This document shows, piece after piece, positions 10,330 through 20,474 of a DNA stretch of 64,000 nt. The notes below the pieces were generated by a model, which was given only the letters and a program-made list of their open reading frames with translations, made no database searches and had not been told where the DNA came from. Source of the DNA: Maratus speciosus (lineage: Eukaryota > Arthropoda > Arachnida > Araneae > Salticidae); assembly GCA_963932465.1 (NCBI GenBank), contig OZ010792.1:15207701-15271700 (forward strand), in the 5' to 3' direction. Both the position numbers and the translations under genes were made by a program. Positions within the stretch are counted from its first letter, which is position 1. Every line of letters begins with the position of its first letter.

Positions 10330-11830
10330 GATTTAATCCAGTTGAAAAAATATTCGTTCTCTTCATTATGGCCTACTTAGTTCGTGAGGTATTTCATATT
10401 TTTCTAATTTCGCTATATCTTTGGCGACAAAACTGAAAAATTTCTAACAATGAAAGTAATAGTTTCTGAAAATACATCCGCTAAAATAGCAATAGAGGAA
10501 AATCAAATTAAATATTTTTGTTTAAGAATTAAAGCGGCTATATTAATGAGAAAAAAAATTACCAACACACAAAAAAAACTTTTACTGATTTTCTTTAACA
10601 TACAAAGAAATTTTTTTTCAGAAATTAGTACCACTATAAAACGAAAATATTTAATTTAAATCTGAAAAAAATGTTTGCACGTATTTAAAATAAGTTTGCA
10701 TTTTTAAAAAATTGAATTGAAGCAATATTTGGCAGCTTATATTTTGATCGGAAATAAAAAGAAAAAAATGGGTACTTTTATGTTAATATTTCGCAAATCT
10801 CGCAATAGTGTTTATTAAAACTCCTTGAGCACTATTTACATTTCCTTATAGGGAGTAAGCTCTGGAACTACCAAACCGATAAAAAAAAGGGGCAACAAAA
10901 TGCTTATGACCATCACTTCTCCAATATATATTATGTTTGATGTCGGTTCAAGAACTCCAAAAGCAGTGACGTCCAAAAGCAAGAACGTCGCAAAAGACGT
11001 TCTAAAATTGCAATTTCTGTGATATCGTTGTGACTGTAAATTTGAAATTTGGCATGGTGGTTACAAGGGTGGATCGAAAAATACAAGGAAATGTTTTTTT
11101 TTTTTTTTTCGAAATTACTTTTGGCGCGAGGTGCAAAAGTTGCCTTTTATATATTCTAGTGTACACCTATTTTTTTATTAAAATCCATTCATATCATCCG
11201 GTGCCCCAAGCGGCCGAAAAATAGTTAAAAATTGGAAATTTTATGAAAATTTATGTATTTTTTTTTATTTGGCGCAGGTTGCGAAAGTTGTCTTTTATGT
11301 ACTTACATGTTCTTTTTTCTTTTTTTTTTCTTTTTTTTCTTTTTTTTTTTTTTTAAACTGGGATCCATTCATATCTTCTGGCGCCCCCAAAATAGTTAAA
11401 AAATGATTTTTTTTTATGAAATTTATAATTATTTAATTTAATTTAATTAATTAATTTATTTATTTTAAATTAAATTTAGCACATGTTGAGAAAGTTGTAA
11501 ATTGAGTGTACTACATAACTGTGTAATTTAGATAATTCGTTATATAAATCCATTCATATCTTCTGGTGTCCGAAATATTGTTATAGATTGTAATATTTAA
11601 GAAAATTTATTCAAAATTTTTAATTTACGAAAATTGTTTACAAATCTGGCAAAGTGTTTAGTTAATAAAGAATAAACTTACAAATAATATTACTTTTGTA
11701 GTAATATATTAAGTATAAATTTAAAAATAAAAGTACTAGATCATATCATATCATACAAATTATAAAAATTGAGCTTAAAGATTTTTTTACTCCTCTGATT
11801 TTGAAGATTCACATATTCATAGCTGCCAAC
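10330..11830. repeat. Non-coding region with degenerate dispersed repeats
   Basis: From about 10860 an element head ('ctggaactaccaaaccgat') leads into a unit of the array seen at 15.4-18.1 kb. Then come three copies, about 180 bp apart, of a unit with 'cattcatatc(t/a)tc(c/t)ggtgcccc' near 11187, 11367 and 11549. The same units occur in reverse at 15000-15420. No gene is seen. Confidence 0.5.
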
Positions 11831-12233
11831 CAAAGCGTTATAAGTAAGCGAACAAACTTAACACAGTTTGCGCCACCTTGTGGACAGAGCGATAATTCAC
11901 ATACGCGGGCTTTTAGAGCGGCGCGTATTTTCTAAATCTTCAGTCACTCATGGAAATTAGTTTTGTTTGCCACGTTTATTGCAAAATAATGACGCACTTG
12001 ACACCACGAAGTTTTCTTCGCCTTATTAGAAGCACTTCAGTTATTAATCAAGGTGAAAAAAACTTTACAATTTTAGTGGTGTCAATAAGAAAACAGTTGG
12101 GTATCTACCTGTAGTTCACACTCCATCCGCTACGTGGCGCATGACCTTGATTGATGTGACCTCGCTTTTAATATTGGGGTTACTTTTCCCATTTAAGATA
12201 GGACGCTTACTTATATCGCTTTGCTGCCACCTT
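11831..12233 (+). repeat. Left long inverted repeat, itself MITE-like
   Basis: The unit starts CAAAGCGTTATAAGTAAGCG and ends CGCTTACTTATATCGCTTTG, so the arm has its own roughly 20-bp inverted ends and could be a free-standing MITE. It contains 'tttagtggtgtcaataag', a motif shared with hAT-ended and TTAA-ended MITEs elsewhere in the window. Confidence 0.75.
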
Positions 12234-12455
12234 CCACTAATCTTCCGTAATGTCAGAATTAGTTTGACCCAGGTTAACCACGTTTCGAACCAGAAAATTT
12301 ATTTCACGAATGCTTACTTGTTTAATTCCAGGCTTCTACATGAAACTTATTTTATTTCGTTTCTTAAATAAATTTCTGGTCCGAAACATATTAAACCAGA
12401 GTCAGATTAACGCAAGTATTCCAGAAGATTAGTTTGAGGTTGGCACCTATGCGTA

Positions 12456-13454
12456 TTACTGAAGTTTGTAATAATTTTTGGTGTTAAAATGTTTGATATG
12501 ATTTCTTGAAGTTATTCTGTTCAATACGAAATCTTGTTTCTTTTCTTGTCGAGATACGCTTTTTGATGCCTCAGACAGTAGGCCAATGCATCTTTCAATA
12601 GCGTGGATACGGCATGGATACTTTGACCATTCCTCCGTTTTACCTACTTTTATCATAGACTCAATTTATTCGCAAGGCACATTCATCAAAAGAGGCTGTT
12701 CAAAATGTCCAAGTCGTTGCCAGTTAATAACTCCATAATGATCATTTTCTTCGAAGCGTATTTTTGGTTCTTGAAATATCCTTATTTCTGTTGTTCCTCT
12801 ATTTTCATTTCTAGCACAAATTAGCTTTTGTATTGCTGAAGACATGATATCCTCTGGGATAACTGACAGCAATGACAATAGGAAATGTTCAGGATGACAA
12901 AAGAAGCTATATCTTTGGACAACAGCGTCTACTATTTTTCTTGGATTGGTTTTAAAATATCTAGAAAACGTAGTAAAATTCCAAATATGCTGCGCTCCTT
13001 TTGTTATAAAGGGCTTTGTTTTGATATGGAATCATACAGGGGCGTATGCTTCCATAGCATATGTTGTAAAAATAATGAGATTCTCAAATGGATTTTCTGT
13101 GGCCACATATTGTCAACCTTGGTAACCTTAAAATTCTAACTGCAGTTGTCAACCATCTTGAGTGAAGAAATGAACCAGGTTTTTTTTTAATGTCGTGTCA
13201 GAACCATATTCACCAGGCGATATTGCTATGCAAATGTAATATAACTATTGCTGATCGTTGCTGAGAACCATTCTATCTATGTTATCTAGCCTAATCTCTA
13301 CACTTATTGAAGAAAAGGAAATTACAGGTAGCTCATCGCAGGTTTTGAAAGCTGTACCAATTGGCTCACATAAGGCTGTTGAACCAAATGTTGCACCATG
13401 TAAAGAATTTAGTAAATGTCGTAAAGGCTCACTTATATCATTTATATAAAGCAA
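12456..13454 (-). pseudogene. Decayed protein of an uncharacterised transposon-associated family
   Basis: Reading down the minus strand, open pieces occur at 13454-13245 (with ALCEPIGTAFKTCDELPV and, just before a stop, SNDQQ), about 13175-13115 (FLHSRWLTTA.RILRL), about 13080-12885 with frame changes (AMEAYAPV, then RYSFFCHPEHFLLSLLSVIPEDI), 12878-12666 (IQKLICARNEN) and 12656-12456 (IHAIERCIGLLSEASKSV, then SRNHIKHFNTKNY). I recall this order of motifs from many unannotated arthropod and cnidarian proteins. I do not recall an assigned function. Stops and frameshifts make it non-functional. Its place between long inverted repeats suggests a mobility-related role, which is inference. Confidence 0.65.
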
Positions 13455-13601
13455 AGAAATTACTATTGAAAGAGTCTAGTGTGTCCAGAACCATCAGGGT
13501 AATTCATCATTTGTGCCCAATATTTACATTTGTTCCATCGCATCCAATTACTGTAAGCCTATATAATTGTATATATGTTATATCTCATGTAATGTTATTT
13601 G

Positions 13602-13602
<1 letters not shown>

Positions 13603-13677
<75 letters not shown>
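13603..13677. repeat. (TA)n microsatellite
   Basis: A long TA run with one interruption. It lies upstream of the decayed ORF in its reading direction, so it is a later expansion inside the element. Confidence 0.95.
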
Positions 13678-14062
13678 TATTGCTTTTTTTTTTAGCTTCT
13701 CCTGTTACAACTGAAACGTGTTCACTATATTCAGAGTAAGGATCCTTTACAAGAGTATAACGTTCCTCCTTTGTGGTTTTTGTGTAAAACTGTGTGCCCT
13801 TCATCACTTGCACTTTTGTGTAGTCTTTTCTATATAGTATTAAAAATAATTTTATTCATTTAATAATAAACGATAAAGAGATTTTCATCATTTATAGAGA
13901 GTACTATTTACAGTATACAAATGATTCTTTAACTCTTATTTTTACTTATATTTTTTTGTTCAAAATTTGCATATAAATCAACTTTCGGCAGATATTTAAG
14001 CATCTTGGGACACCGGAAGAAATTTATTGAATTTGAAAAATTTTGCATGTATGCTAGTATGC

Positions 14063-14280
14063 TTAACCGTTTCCGGCGCGGAGTAATTTTGTTTGCAAAA
14101 TGATGAGATAATGGACTGACACTAGGATATACAAACGAATTTATTAGAAAATAAAAATTTGTTTATTTTCTTATACTTTATAAAAGGAAAACTTTAATTA
14201 AATTTTCTTGGTGGCGTTTGTCAGTTTTGGAATTAAAATTAAGTGTCCTTTTTTGTGGACACCGCCCGCTAAAGGGTTAA
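14063..14280 (+). mobile_element. TTAA MITE, family 'TTTGCAAAATGATGA', copy 1
   Basis: It starts TTAACCGTTTCCGGCGCGG and ends CCGCCCGCTAAAGGGTTAA. The inner sequence 'tttgcaaaatgatga' followed by 'gactgacac' is shared with 57872-58084 and, reversed, with 46556-46774. It is non-coding, about 218 bp. Confidence 0.8.
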
Positions 14281-14283
14281 CCC

Positions 14284-14728
14284 CAAAGCGATATAAATAA
14301 GCGTCCTATCCTAAATAAGCGTCCCTAAGAAGTAACCGCAAGATTAAAAGCAAGGTCACATCAGTCAAGGTCATGCGCCACGTAGCGGATGGAGTGGGAA
14401 CTACAGGTAGATACCTATCTGTTTTCTTACTGACACCACTAAAATAGTAAAGTTTTTTTCACCTTGATTAATAACTGAAGCGCTTCTGATAACGCCAAGA
14501 AAACTTCGTGGTGTCAAGTGAGTCTGGATGCCCCTCTCGCTACGCCGTTATTTTGCAATAAATGTGGCGAACAAAACTCATTTCCGTGAGTGACTGAAGA
14601 TTTAGAAAATACGCGCCACACTAAAAGCCCGCGTATGCGAATTATCACTCCGTCCACAAGGTGGCGCAGCTGTGTTAATTTACGCCTGATTCCAGCATTA
14701 AGTTTGTTCGCTTACTTATAACGCTTTG
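14284..14728 (-). repeat. Right long inverted repeat of the large-TIR element
   Basis: It is the reverse complement of 11831-12233 with small indels. It starts CAAAGCGATATAAATAAGCG and ends GTTCGCTTACTTATAACG plus CTTTG. It carries about 28 bp near 14525-14555 ('tctggatgcccctctcgc') with no counterpart in the left copy. Confidence 0.8.
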
Positions 14729-14730
14729 GG

Positions 14731-14968
14731 TTAGCCCTTTCATTCCCATGGTAGAATACATTCTAGAAATTACGTAGTTCAAAGAATCCGAATTTACACC
14801 AGAAATTTTCAATGTTAAATTTCGCATTACTCAAATATGGAAATGATCCGTTTTTAAATAAACCCAATATTGCTATTTTAATTTTTTGGTATGAACTTGG
14901 AATAACCGAATTAAAAAATCCACTAACATCATGATGCCATTTGGACTCACTGGGAATGAAAGGGTTAA
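14731..14968 (+). mobile_element. TTAA MITE, family 'CATTCCCATGG', copy 1
   Basis: It starts TTAGCCCTTTCATTCCCATG and ends CTGGGAATGAAAGGGTTAA, so one target copy is mutated from TTAA to TTAG. It is 238 bp and non-coding, with 'tttacaccagaaatt' near one third of its length. A truncated relative lies at 40331-40445. Confidence 0.8.
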
Positions 14969-15115
14969 AAAAAACTTTCGTACCCCGCGCCAAAATTAAT
15001 TTTATAATAAAAAATTAAAAAACAAATAATATATAATTTTTCATAAAAATTTCAATGTTTAACTACATTTGGGGCGCTTGGGGTACCGGAAGATATGAAT
15101 GTATTTCTATAAAAC

Positions 15116-15147
<32 letters not shown>

Positions 15148-16353
15148 AAACCAATATGATAAAAGAAAACTTTTTCACACCGCGCCAAAAGCAATTAAAA
15201 CATTTTTAAAAACAAAAATAAATTGTACTTTTCCATAAAAATTTCAGTTTTTATCTAATTTTGGGGCGCTTGGGGCACCGGAAGATGTAAATGGATTTTA
15301 ATTAAAAAAAATACATGCAAACTAATACACATAAGAGGCAACAGTTGCACCCCGCGCCGATTTGATTATCCACATTTTGATTTTTCGATCCACTCTAGAG
15401 GTTACATATAAGTTTTAAATACTTTCTATGAGCGGTTATTAAAAAGTTCGAAATTAAAAAGAATGAAATGAGCGGAAAACGTTCTAAAAACGTTTCAAAT
15501 AACGATTTCACGGAATTGTTAAGGATAAAAATTTGAACGTTAACGTGAGCTAATTTTATGACGCAAATGCACGAACAAAATAGTTTTTAGAAAAAATTCG
15601 AAATGTAAGATGCTGAAATGCACGAAAAATGTTCAATAAATGTTTCTAATTGAGATTTCTATGGAATTGTTAAGGATAGAAACTTGAAATTTACCATGAC
15701 TGCTATTTTTAAGACGCAAATGCACGCACAGAACGTTTTTTTTTAAATTCGAAATTTAAAAGGGTGCAGAGGGATAACGTTCTAAACTTACTATATTTCT
15801 GATATTCAAAGTACGAGAAACTTACGTGGCAGTTACTTTTTAGGAGTCAAATGCTCACTGAGAATGTGTTCTAAAAAATTCGACATTTAAAAATGTGAAA
15901 TGAGTCGAAAACGTTCTAAATTGTGATTTCTTTAAAATTATTTTGGGCTAGAAACTCGAAGTTTGACATAGTTGTTACTTTTAAGTTGCAAATAGTACTC
16001 GCTAAGAATGATTTATAAAAATATTCAAAATTTGGATTAAATGAACGGAAAGCGTTCTAAGGACTTTCTAAATTACCTAAATTATGTATTTCTGTGAAAT
16101 TCTTAGGGGTTTAAATTTGAAATCTGACATAGCTGCAACTTTTAAGACGCAAACGTATGCACAGAACCTTTTATTATTATTATTATTTTTTTTTTTTCGA
16201 AATTTGAAAGGCTACTGCTTACGATTTTTGTTATACTAAAAGAACTAGAAACTTGAAATTTGACATGGCGGTTACTTTTAAGATACATTTGCTTGCTAAG
16301 AATCGTTTCTAAAGAAATCGAAAATTGAGAGCTTGAAATGAGCAGAAAAATTC

Positions 16354-17582
16354 TTAACACTAGAACCGCCAAGGTTGTCATTTTGACCGTTTCGAAACTT
16401 TCATTCCGTACCAACTTGTTTCTATTTAGAGTATAACTTTCAGTTTCCGTGACTTTCCCTATAATTCGATAAGCTATGATATGCCAGTGATAAATTTTCC
16501 AGTCAGCCCAAATTTATGAAGTATTGCAGTAGTATATCTAGAATTGCCAAAACAGTCAAAATGACCGCCGTCAATTTTAATGCACAATTTATGTATTAGA
16601 TGTCGCAACAGTCCATACTTCATACAACCAAACTTAAACAAAGGTTACAACACTACCACAGATAACTTCTTTACTTCACTGCAAAGCTGCAGTCACTAAA
16701 AATAAGCATTGCTGGCACAGTCAATCGCGGACAAAAAACAAAATTTCACAGGCCATAAAATCTGAAAAAAAAGTCTTTGTACATCAGCCACATTCTTGCC
16801 AAAGATGATATTACGTTGAGTTTATCAAGGGAAGAAAAATAAATATGTTTAAATTCTAAGTTCCCGACATCCATCAGTTACATTTGAAACTGGTGATAAA
16901 CACTTACCAGAAACTATAAAGTTCTATAATTCTACAAAATTTGGCGTCGACGTGCTCGACCAAATGGCACGGAAGTATTCTACGAAAGCTAGTTCTAGAC
17001 GATGACTTCTACAAGTGTTTTATTTCTTGATCTAGTGGGCATCAGTTCTGAAAAACACAGTCAAAAAAGGTGTTAAATATTAGTATTTTTGTTAAAGAGA
17101 AATCCGCTTTCAAAATCCCTTTATATTATTTATAGAATTTTCTAGAAGAAAATACTGGTAGTATCCTCTTTTTTTTTTTACTGTGTTTTTCCTTGACCAC
17201 TCGCCACGCTGAATATTGTATTGCCCAGAAGATAAATATAAATGTTTGTTTTCACCAAGTTTATTGTTGTTTTTAGCAATTTCGATTTCTCATTAAAAAA
17301 TATTTTTTACTGTAAAAATATTCTTAAAAAATATATATAAATAGTATATATATATATCTCAATGCAGTACAACATAATAAAATATAAAAATATATAATAA
17401 AAATTATGAAATATATATTATTATATGGGCAATGATGGTAATAATAGTAATAAACGATACTAAGAGTAAAAAATAGAAAGTAAACAATAGTCGAGCATGG
17501 TAATCCACAACGGTAAAAAAGACTGCTTGTGCGTTTATAGGTACACGTTTTTGCCGATGGTTCTAGAGTTAAAACGTCTAAC
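16354..17582 (+). mobile_element. Decayed piggyBac element (1.2 kb)
   Basis: It is bounded by TTAA copies, starting TTAACACTAGAACCGCC and ending CGATGGTTCTAGAGTTAA as inverted repeats. It interrupts the surrounding array cleanly at TTAA. It encloses a recognisable piece of piggyBac transposase (see 16910-17050) and is otherwise deleted and full of stops. It is the best local source for the many TTAA MITEs, although none has exactly its ends. Confidence 0.85.
16910..17050 (+). pseudogene. piggyBac transposase C-terminal fragment
   Basis: One frame reads PETIKFYNSTKFGVDVLDQM, then ARKYSTKASSRR, a TGA where the family has tryptophan, then LLQVFYFLI, a TAG and WAS. The sequence 'K.GVD..D.M...Y' followed by 'RRW...V.F.L.D' is the signature of the piggyBac (DDE_Tnp_1_7) transposase near its last catalytic aspartate. 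Upstream coding sequence is largely lost. It is non-functional. Confidence 0.85.
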
Positions 17583-18135
17583 TTGCGATTTCTATGAAAT
17601 TGTTAAGGACGGAAACTCGAACTTTGACGTGGCTATTACTTTTAAGACGTAAATACTCGCTTAGAACAGTTTTTAAAGAAACTTAAAAATTTTAAAGTAT
17701 GAAAAGTGCAAAAAGCATTGTAAAAACGGTCGAAATTTCGATTTCTTATGAAACTGAGGATAAAACTGGAAATTTGATGTGGGTGCCACTTTTATGAAAT
17801 GCACACACACAACATTTTTTTTTTTCGAAATTTAAATGAGTGCAGGAGGAAAAAACATTTGAAATATACGATTTTTGTGATGCTTCTGGGAATAGAAACT
17901 TGAAATTTGACAGTTACATTTAAGATACAAATGTTCGCTAATAAAAGTTTCTAAAAAAATTTTAATCTTAGGGGAAATGAGCGGAAAGCATTCAAAAATT
18001 GTCCTAAATTACAATTTCTATGAATCTTTTAGATATAGAAACTTGAAATTTTACAGGCTGTTACTGTTAAGACGTAATTATTCGCACAGGATAGTTTTAA
18101 AACCGATTGAAGATAACGGCTTGGCGTTTTTAACC

Positions 18136-18324
18136 CAGTGTTGCCAGATGGGGGACTTTTTTAATTCAGATTATTTGACTGTCACCACTTTCTTTTTAAA
18201 TAGTATAATTCGTCTTATTCAGAATTTTTAATCTATCTTCAACTAGACTGAATATTTCTATTTAAAAAAAGAGGTGACAATCAACAATCTGGGGACAAAA
18301 AAGGTCCCCAAATTGGGAACACTG
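18136..18324 (+). mobile_element. hAT-like MITE with exact 8-bp target duplication
   Basis: The termini CAGTGTTGCCAGATGGGG and the inverse at the right end (...GGGAACACTG) enclose a 189-bp hairpin-like body. It is flanked by TTTTAACC on both sides (18128-18135 and 18325-18332), an 8-bp duplication as made by hAT transposases. The right duplication overlaps the start of the TTAA MITE at 18327, so it inserted into that element's end. The arm contains 'aattcagattatttgactgtcaccacttt'. Confidence 0.9.
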
Positions 18325-18326
18325 TT

Positions 18327-18537
18327 TTAACCCTTTGAGGGTCAAGCAATTGTGTATGTGTTCAATTCAGGCCGGAGTTAAAAAAGAAGAAATACTTCAA
18401 AAAGAGGAAAGACAATTCTTTGATTTTCTTTCCATCAAAGTTTAAAAAAGTAAAATTTAATTAAAAGTATGTCTGGTGCCAATCTACATTAAAATTAGGT
18501 GAGATGTAATGTATCGCTCTACCCCTCAAGTGGTTAA
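18327..18537 (+). mobile_element. TTAA MITE, ends TTAACCCTTTGAGGG
   Basis: It starts TTAACCCTTTGAGGGTCAAG and ends CTACCCCTCAAGTGGTTAA. Its first bases (TTAACC) were duplicated by the hAT MITE at 18136-18324, so its original left end also survives at 18130-18135. It is non-coding. Confidence 0.8.
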
Positions 18538-18737
18538 TTTCTTAAGTTATTATAATGGAGCTATGAATAAAGAAGAGACGACATATAGTATATTTCTAAG
18601 ATATGTATACATTTTAACGTCTGAATTCAAAATATTTAAATATGAAACAGTAGACAGACTTTAATACAATTACTAAAAACATACAAAACAATTAAAATGA
18701 GATAAAATCATATAAAATTATACACTATAAAATAAAC

Positions 18738-18767
18738 GTTTCGCTATACACCGCATAGCCTCATCAG
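18738..18767 (-). ncRNA. Hammerhead-ribozyme-like core in a palindrome arm
   Basis: The minus strand reads CTGATGA, one extra G, a 5-bp helix GCTAT/ATAGC with a 7-nt loop, then GAAAC. These are the conserved core boxes of a hammerhead ribozyme, except for the extra base before helix II. The mirrored copy at 19231-19260 has GAACC instead of GAAAC. Helices I and III and the cleavage site were not established. Confidence 0.5.
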
Positions 18768-18955
18768 TATTCGAATCAACTTACAACAAAACAACGTGCA
18801 TACACCGGACCCAGTCAAAGTTAAAGTCAATGATTTAAGAAAACAAAATATTCATTCGGAACAGGACTTGATTCATTCAGGGTTAATGGTTTACTAAATT
18901 GCATCCATTAACCCTGAATTAATCAAGTCCTGTTCCGAATGAATATTTTGTTTTC

Positions 18956-19163
18956 TTAACCCTAGAACTACCGGAAATTTTACTCAAGTATTATAAAAAC
19001 ATTCTACACCAGAATTTTTACTTAAAACTATTTAATTTGTTTATTTAACTTATTATTGTCTGATTTATACATTTAGTTTGTTTTGAAGAAATTTCTGGTT
19101 TGAATAAATATTTTGAATGTACATGTCGGGTCCAATGGACCCGTCTGGTAGACGGAAGGTTAA
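18956..19163 (+). mobile_element. TTAA MITE, family 'CTAGAACTACCGG', copy 1
   Basis: It starts TTAACCCTAGAACTACCGG and ends GACGGAAGGTTAA. It is 208 bp and contains the near-palindrome 'gggtccaatggacccg'. It sits in the right arm of the 18640-19375 palindrome. The left arm ('caatgatttaagaaaac') is the unoccupied version, giving an internal empty site. Other copies: 38608-38814 (inverted) and 58594-58801. Confidence 0.95.
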
Positions 19164-19230
19164 TTCATTGACTTTAACTTTGACTGGGTCCGGTGTATGC
19201 ACGTTGTTTTGTTGTAAGTTGATTCGAATA

Positions 19231-19260
19231 CTGATGAGGCCATGCGGTGTATAGCGAACC
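19231..19260 (+). ncRNA. Hammerhead-like core, decayed right-arm copy
   Basis: It reads CTGATGA, an extra G, GCCAT, a loop, ATAGC, then GAACC. One base in the helix and one in the GAAAC box have changed relative to 18738-18767, so this copy is unlikely to be active. Confidence 0.4.
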
Positions 19261-19375
19261 GTTTATTTTATAGTGTATAATTTTATATGATTTTATCTCA
19301 TTATAATTGTTTTGTATGTTTTTAGTAATTGTATTAAAGTCTGTCTACTGTTTCATATTTAAATATAGTATATTG

Positions 19376-19958
19376 TCTACCAGTTGCGAGTGAAGTAGCC
19401 GAGGAGGTTATCACAAGATGGCGGCTTCTTTTTTCTTAATCGAATCAACATTTTCATATTACCACAGGAGCAAACGTCCCACCAGTACATTTGAACAAAA
19501 AATGTCGTCTTATTTAAGAGCCTTAATCATGGAAATATTTTCTCACAACCATGGTAAAATTTTCTCTTTGTTTTCTGCTGTCAGTGTGCCGAGAAATTAT
19601 ATTTTTCACTGACACTGGCAGGTGGTTGTCTAATCTTCGGGCAAACCTTAGTTGTCAATGGTGATTATACTGAGCGAGCCTTTTTACTGACTCTGGCGTT
19701 GTAGGATTTCCATACTGGGAGATATAGCGAGGAGTTTGGCGCGCAGAAAATCCTTTTTCGGATTTAATTTATATTATTTGTTTACTGCTGAAGTATATTC
19801 TTGGATTGCCAGGCTGTTTATCGTTGTTTGGAGGAATAAATTTGCGCGAATTGAATTTACCAATTAATTTGTTTTTTCCTGTTCCACGCAATTTTTTTTT
19901 ATATTCCTGAAAGAATTCCGGTTGATGATAGACAGCCAAAATACATTTAGAATAAAAT

Positions 19959-19993
<35 letters not shown>

Positions 19994-20257
19994 GAAAAAA
20001 AAAAAAAAAAACGAAAAATCCCCTTTAGGGACGTCGGCTGGGGAGGGGCCAGGAAGGGCCACCGCCTCTCTCTGGATTTTGAAAATTAATTTTAAACGAA
20101 ACTTTCTTCATTTCTGATTGTTAAAAATGAAAGATAAAAAACTGCCTTGCCTTCCTCAACCCTACCGTGGCAAAGAATTTTTAATTCTTTTTCTTTAATT
20201 TTCTTTTTACATTCACGTGTTTTTAATTTATCCAAAAGGGATCAGAGACCCTGTGGC

Positions 20258-20289
<32 letters not shown>

Positions 20290-20470
20290 GAATTGTCAGT
20301 TTTGTTAAATGTTGGTAGAAATCTATTTTTGAATATTTAATATTTCTTAATTGTTGTATTATTTTATTGCTTCTGAGTATGTTTAAAAATTGTCTTAAAT
20401 GGATAATTCTGTCATTGTTTTTTTTTTTTTTTAATTTAGCTTATTTCATACTTACATTCTGCAGCAGGCG
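19376..20470. other. Non-coding stretch with long homopolymers
   Basis: Copies of a dispersed repeat ('accagttgcgagtgaagta' and 'atggcggctt') at 19378-19620 recur at 27183-27330. A-runs at about 19964-20010 and T-runs at about 20258-20289 bracket a short G/C-rich island near 20030-20080. No gene is seen. Confidence 0.45.
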
Positions 20471-20474
20471 AATG

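Larger units (their letters stand above)
11831..14728. mobile_element. Large-TIR DNA element with a decayed ORF of an uncharacterised family
   Basis: It is bounded by long inverted repeats (11831-12233 and 14284-14728) that begin CAAAGCGTTATAAGTAAGCG and match over about 400 bp with indels. The interior carries minus-strand remnants of a protein (12456-13454), a (TA)n tract and a later TTAA MITE at 14063-14280. I cannot assign it to a superfamily. No clear target duplication is visible: the flanks are 'ctgccaac' and 'ggttagcc'. An alternative is two inverted MITE copies that happen to flank an unrelated decayed ORF. Confidence 0.65.
14990..18127. repeat. Degenerate array, unit about 145 bp, split by a piggyBac element
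   Basis: 15000-15420 holds reversed copies of the 'cttggggcaccggaagat' units. From 15420 onward, loosely similar units recur. Each has 'gaaacttgaaatttgacat', '(g/a)ttacttttaagacgcaaatg', then 'cgttctaaa' and 'gatttct(g/a)tgaaatt'. The 'cgcaaatg' phrase appears near 15560, 15713, 15843, 15983, 16144 and 16281. After the insertion it appears near 17645, 17796, 17925 and 18070. The spacing is 129-161 bp. Another block of the family is at 34440-35050. Confidence 0.65.
18640..19375. mobile_element. Long palindrome of Penelope-like terminal repeats, split by a MITE
   Basis: The arms run outward from a centre near 18895: 'ccattaaccctgaatt' and 'attcagggttaatgg' are closest to the loop, and 'gaaacagtagacagac' forms the outer ends. 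Each arm is about 250 bp. The right arm is interrupted by the TTAA MITE at 18956-19163. Both arms carry a hammerhead-like core (18738-18767 and 19231-19260), a known feature of Penelope-like element terminal repeats. No Penelope coding sequence is present. Confidence 0.7.

Noticed and set aside
13361..13714. 117-codon frame ending in repeated IY dipeptides
   Set aside because: It is a translation of the (TA)n tract joined to antisense of the decayed transposon ORF.
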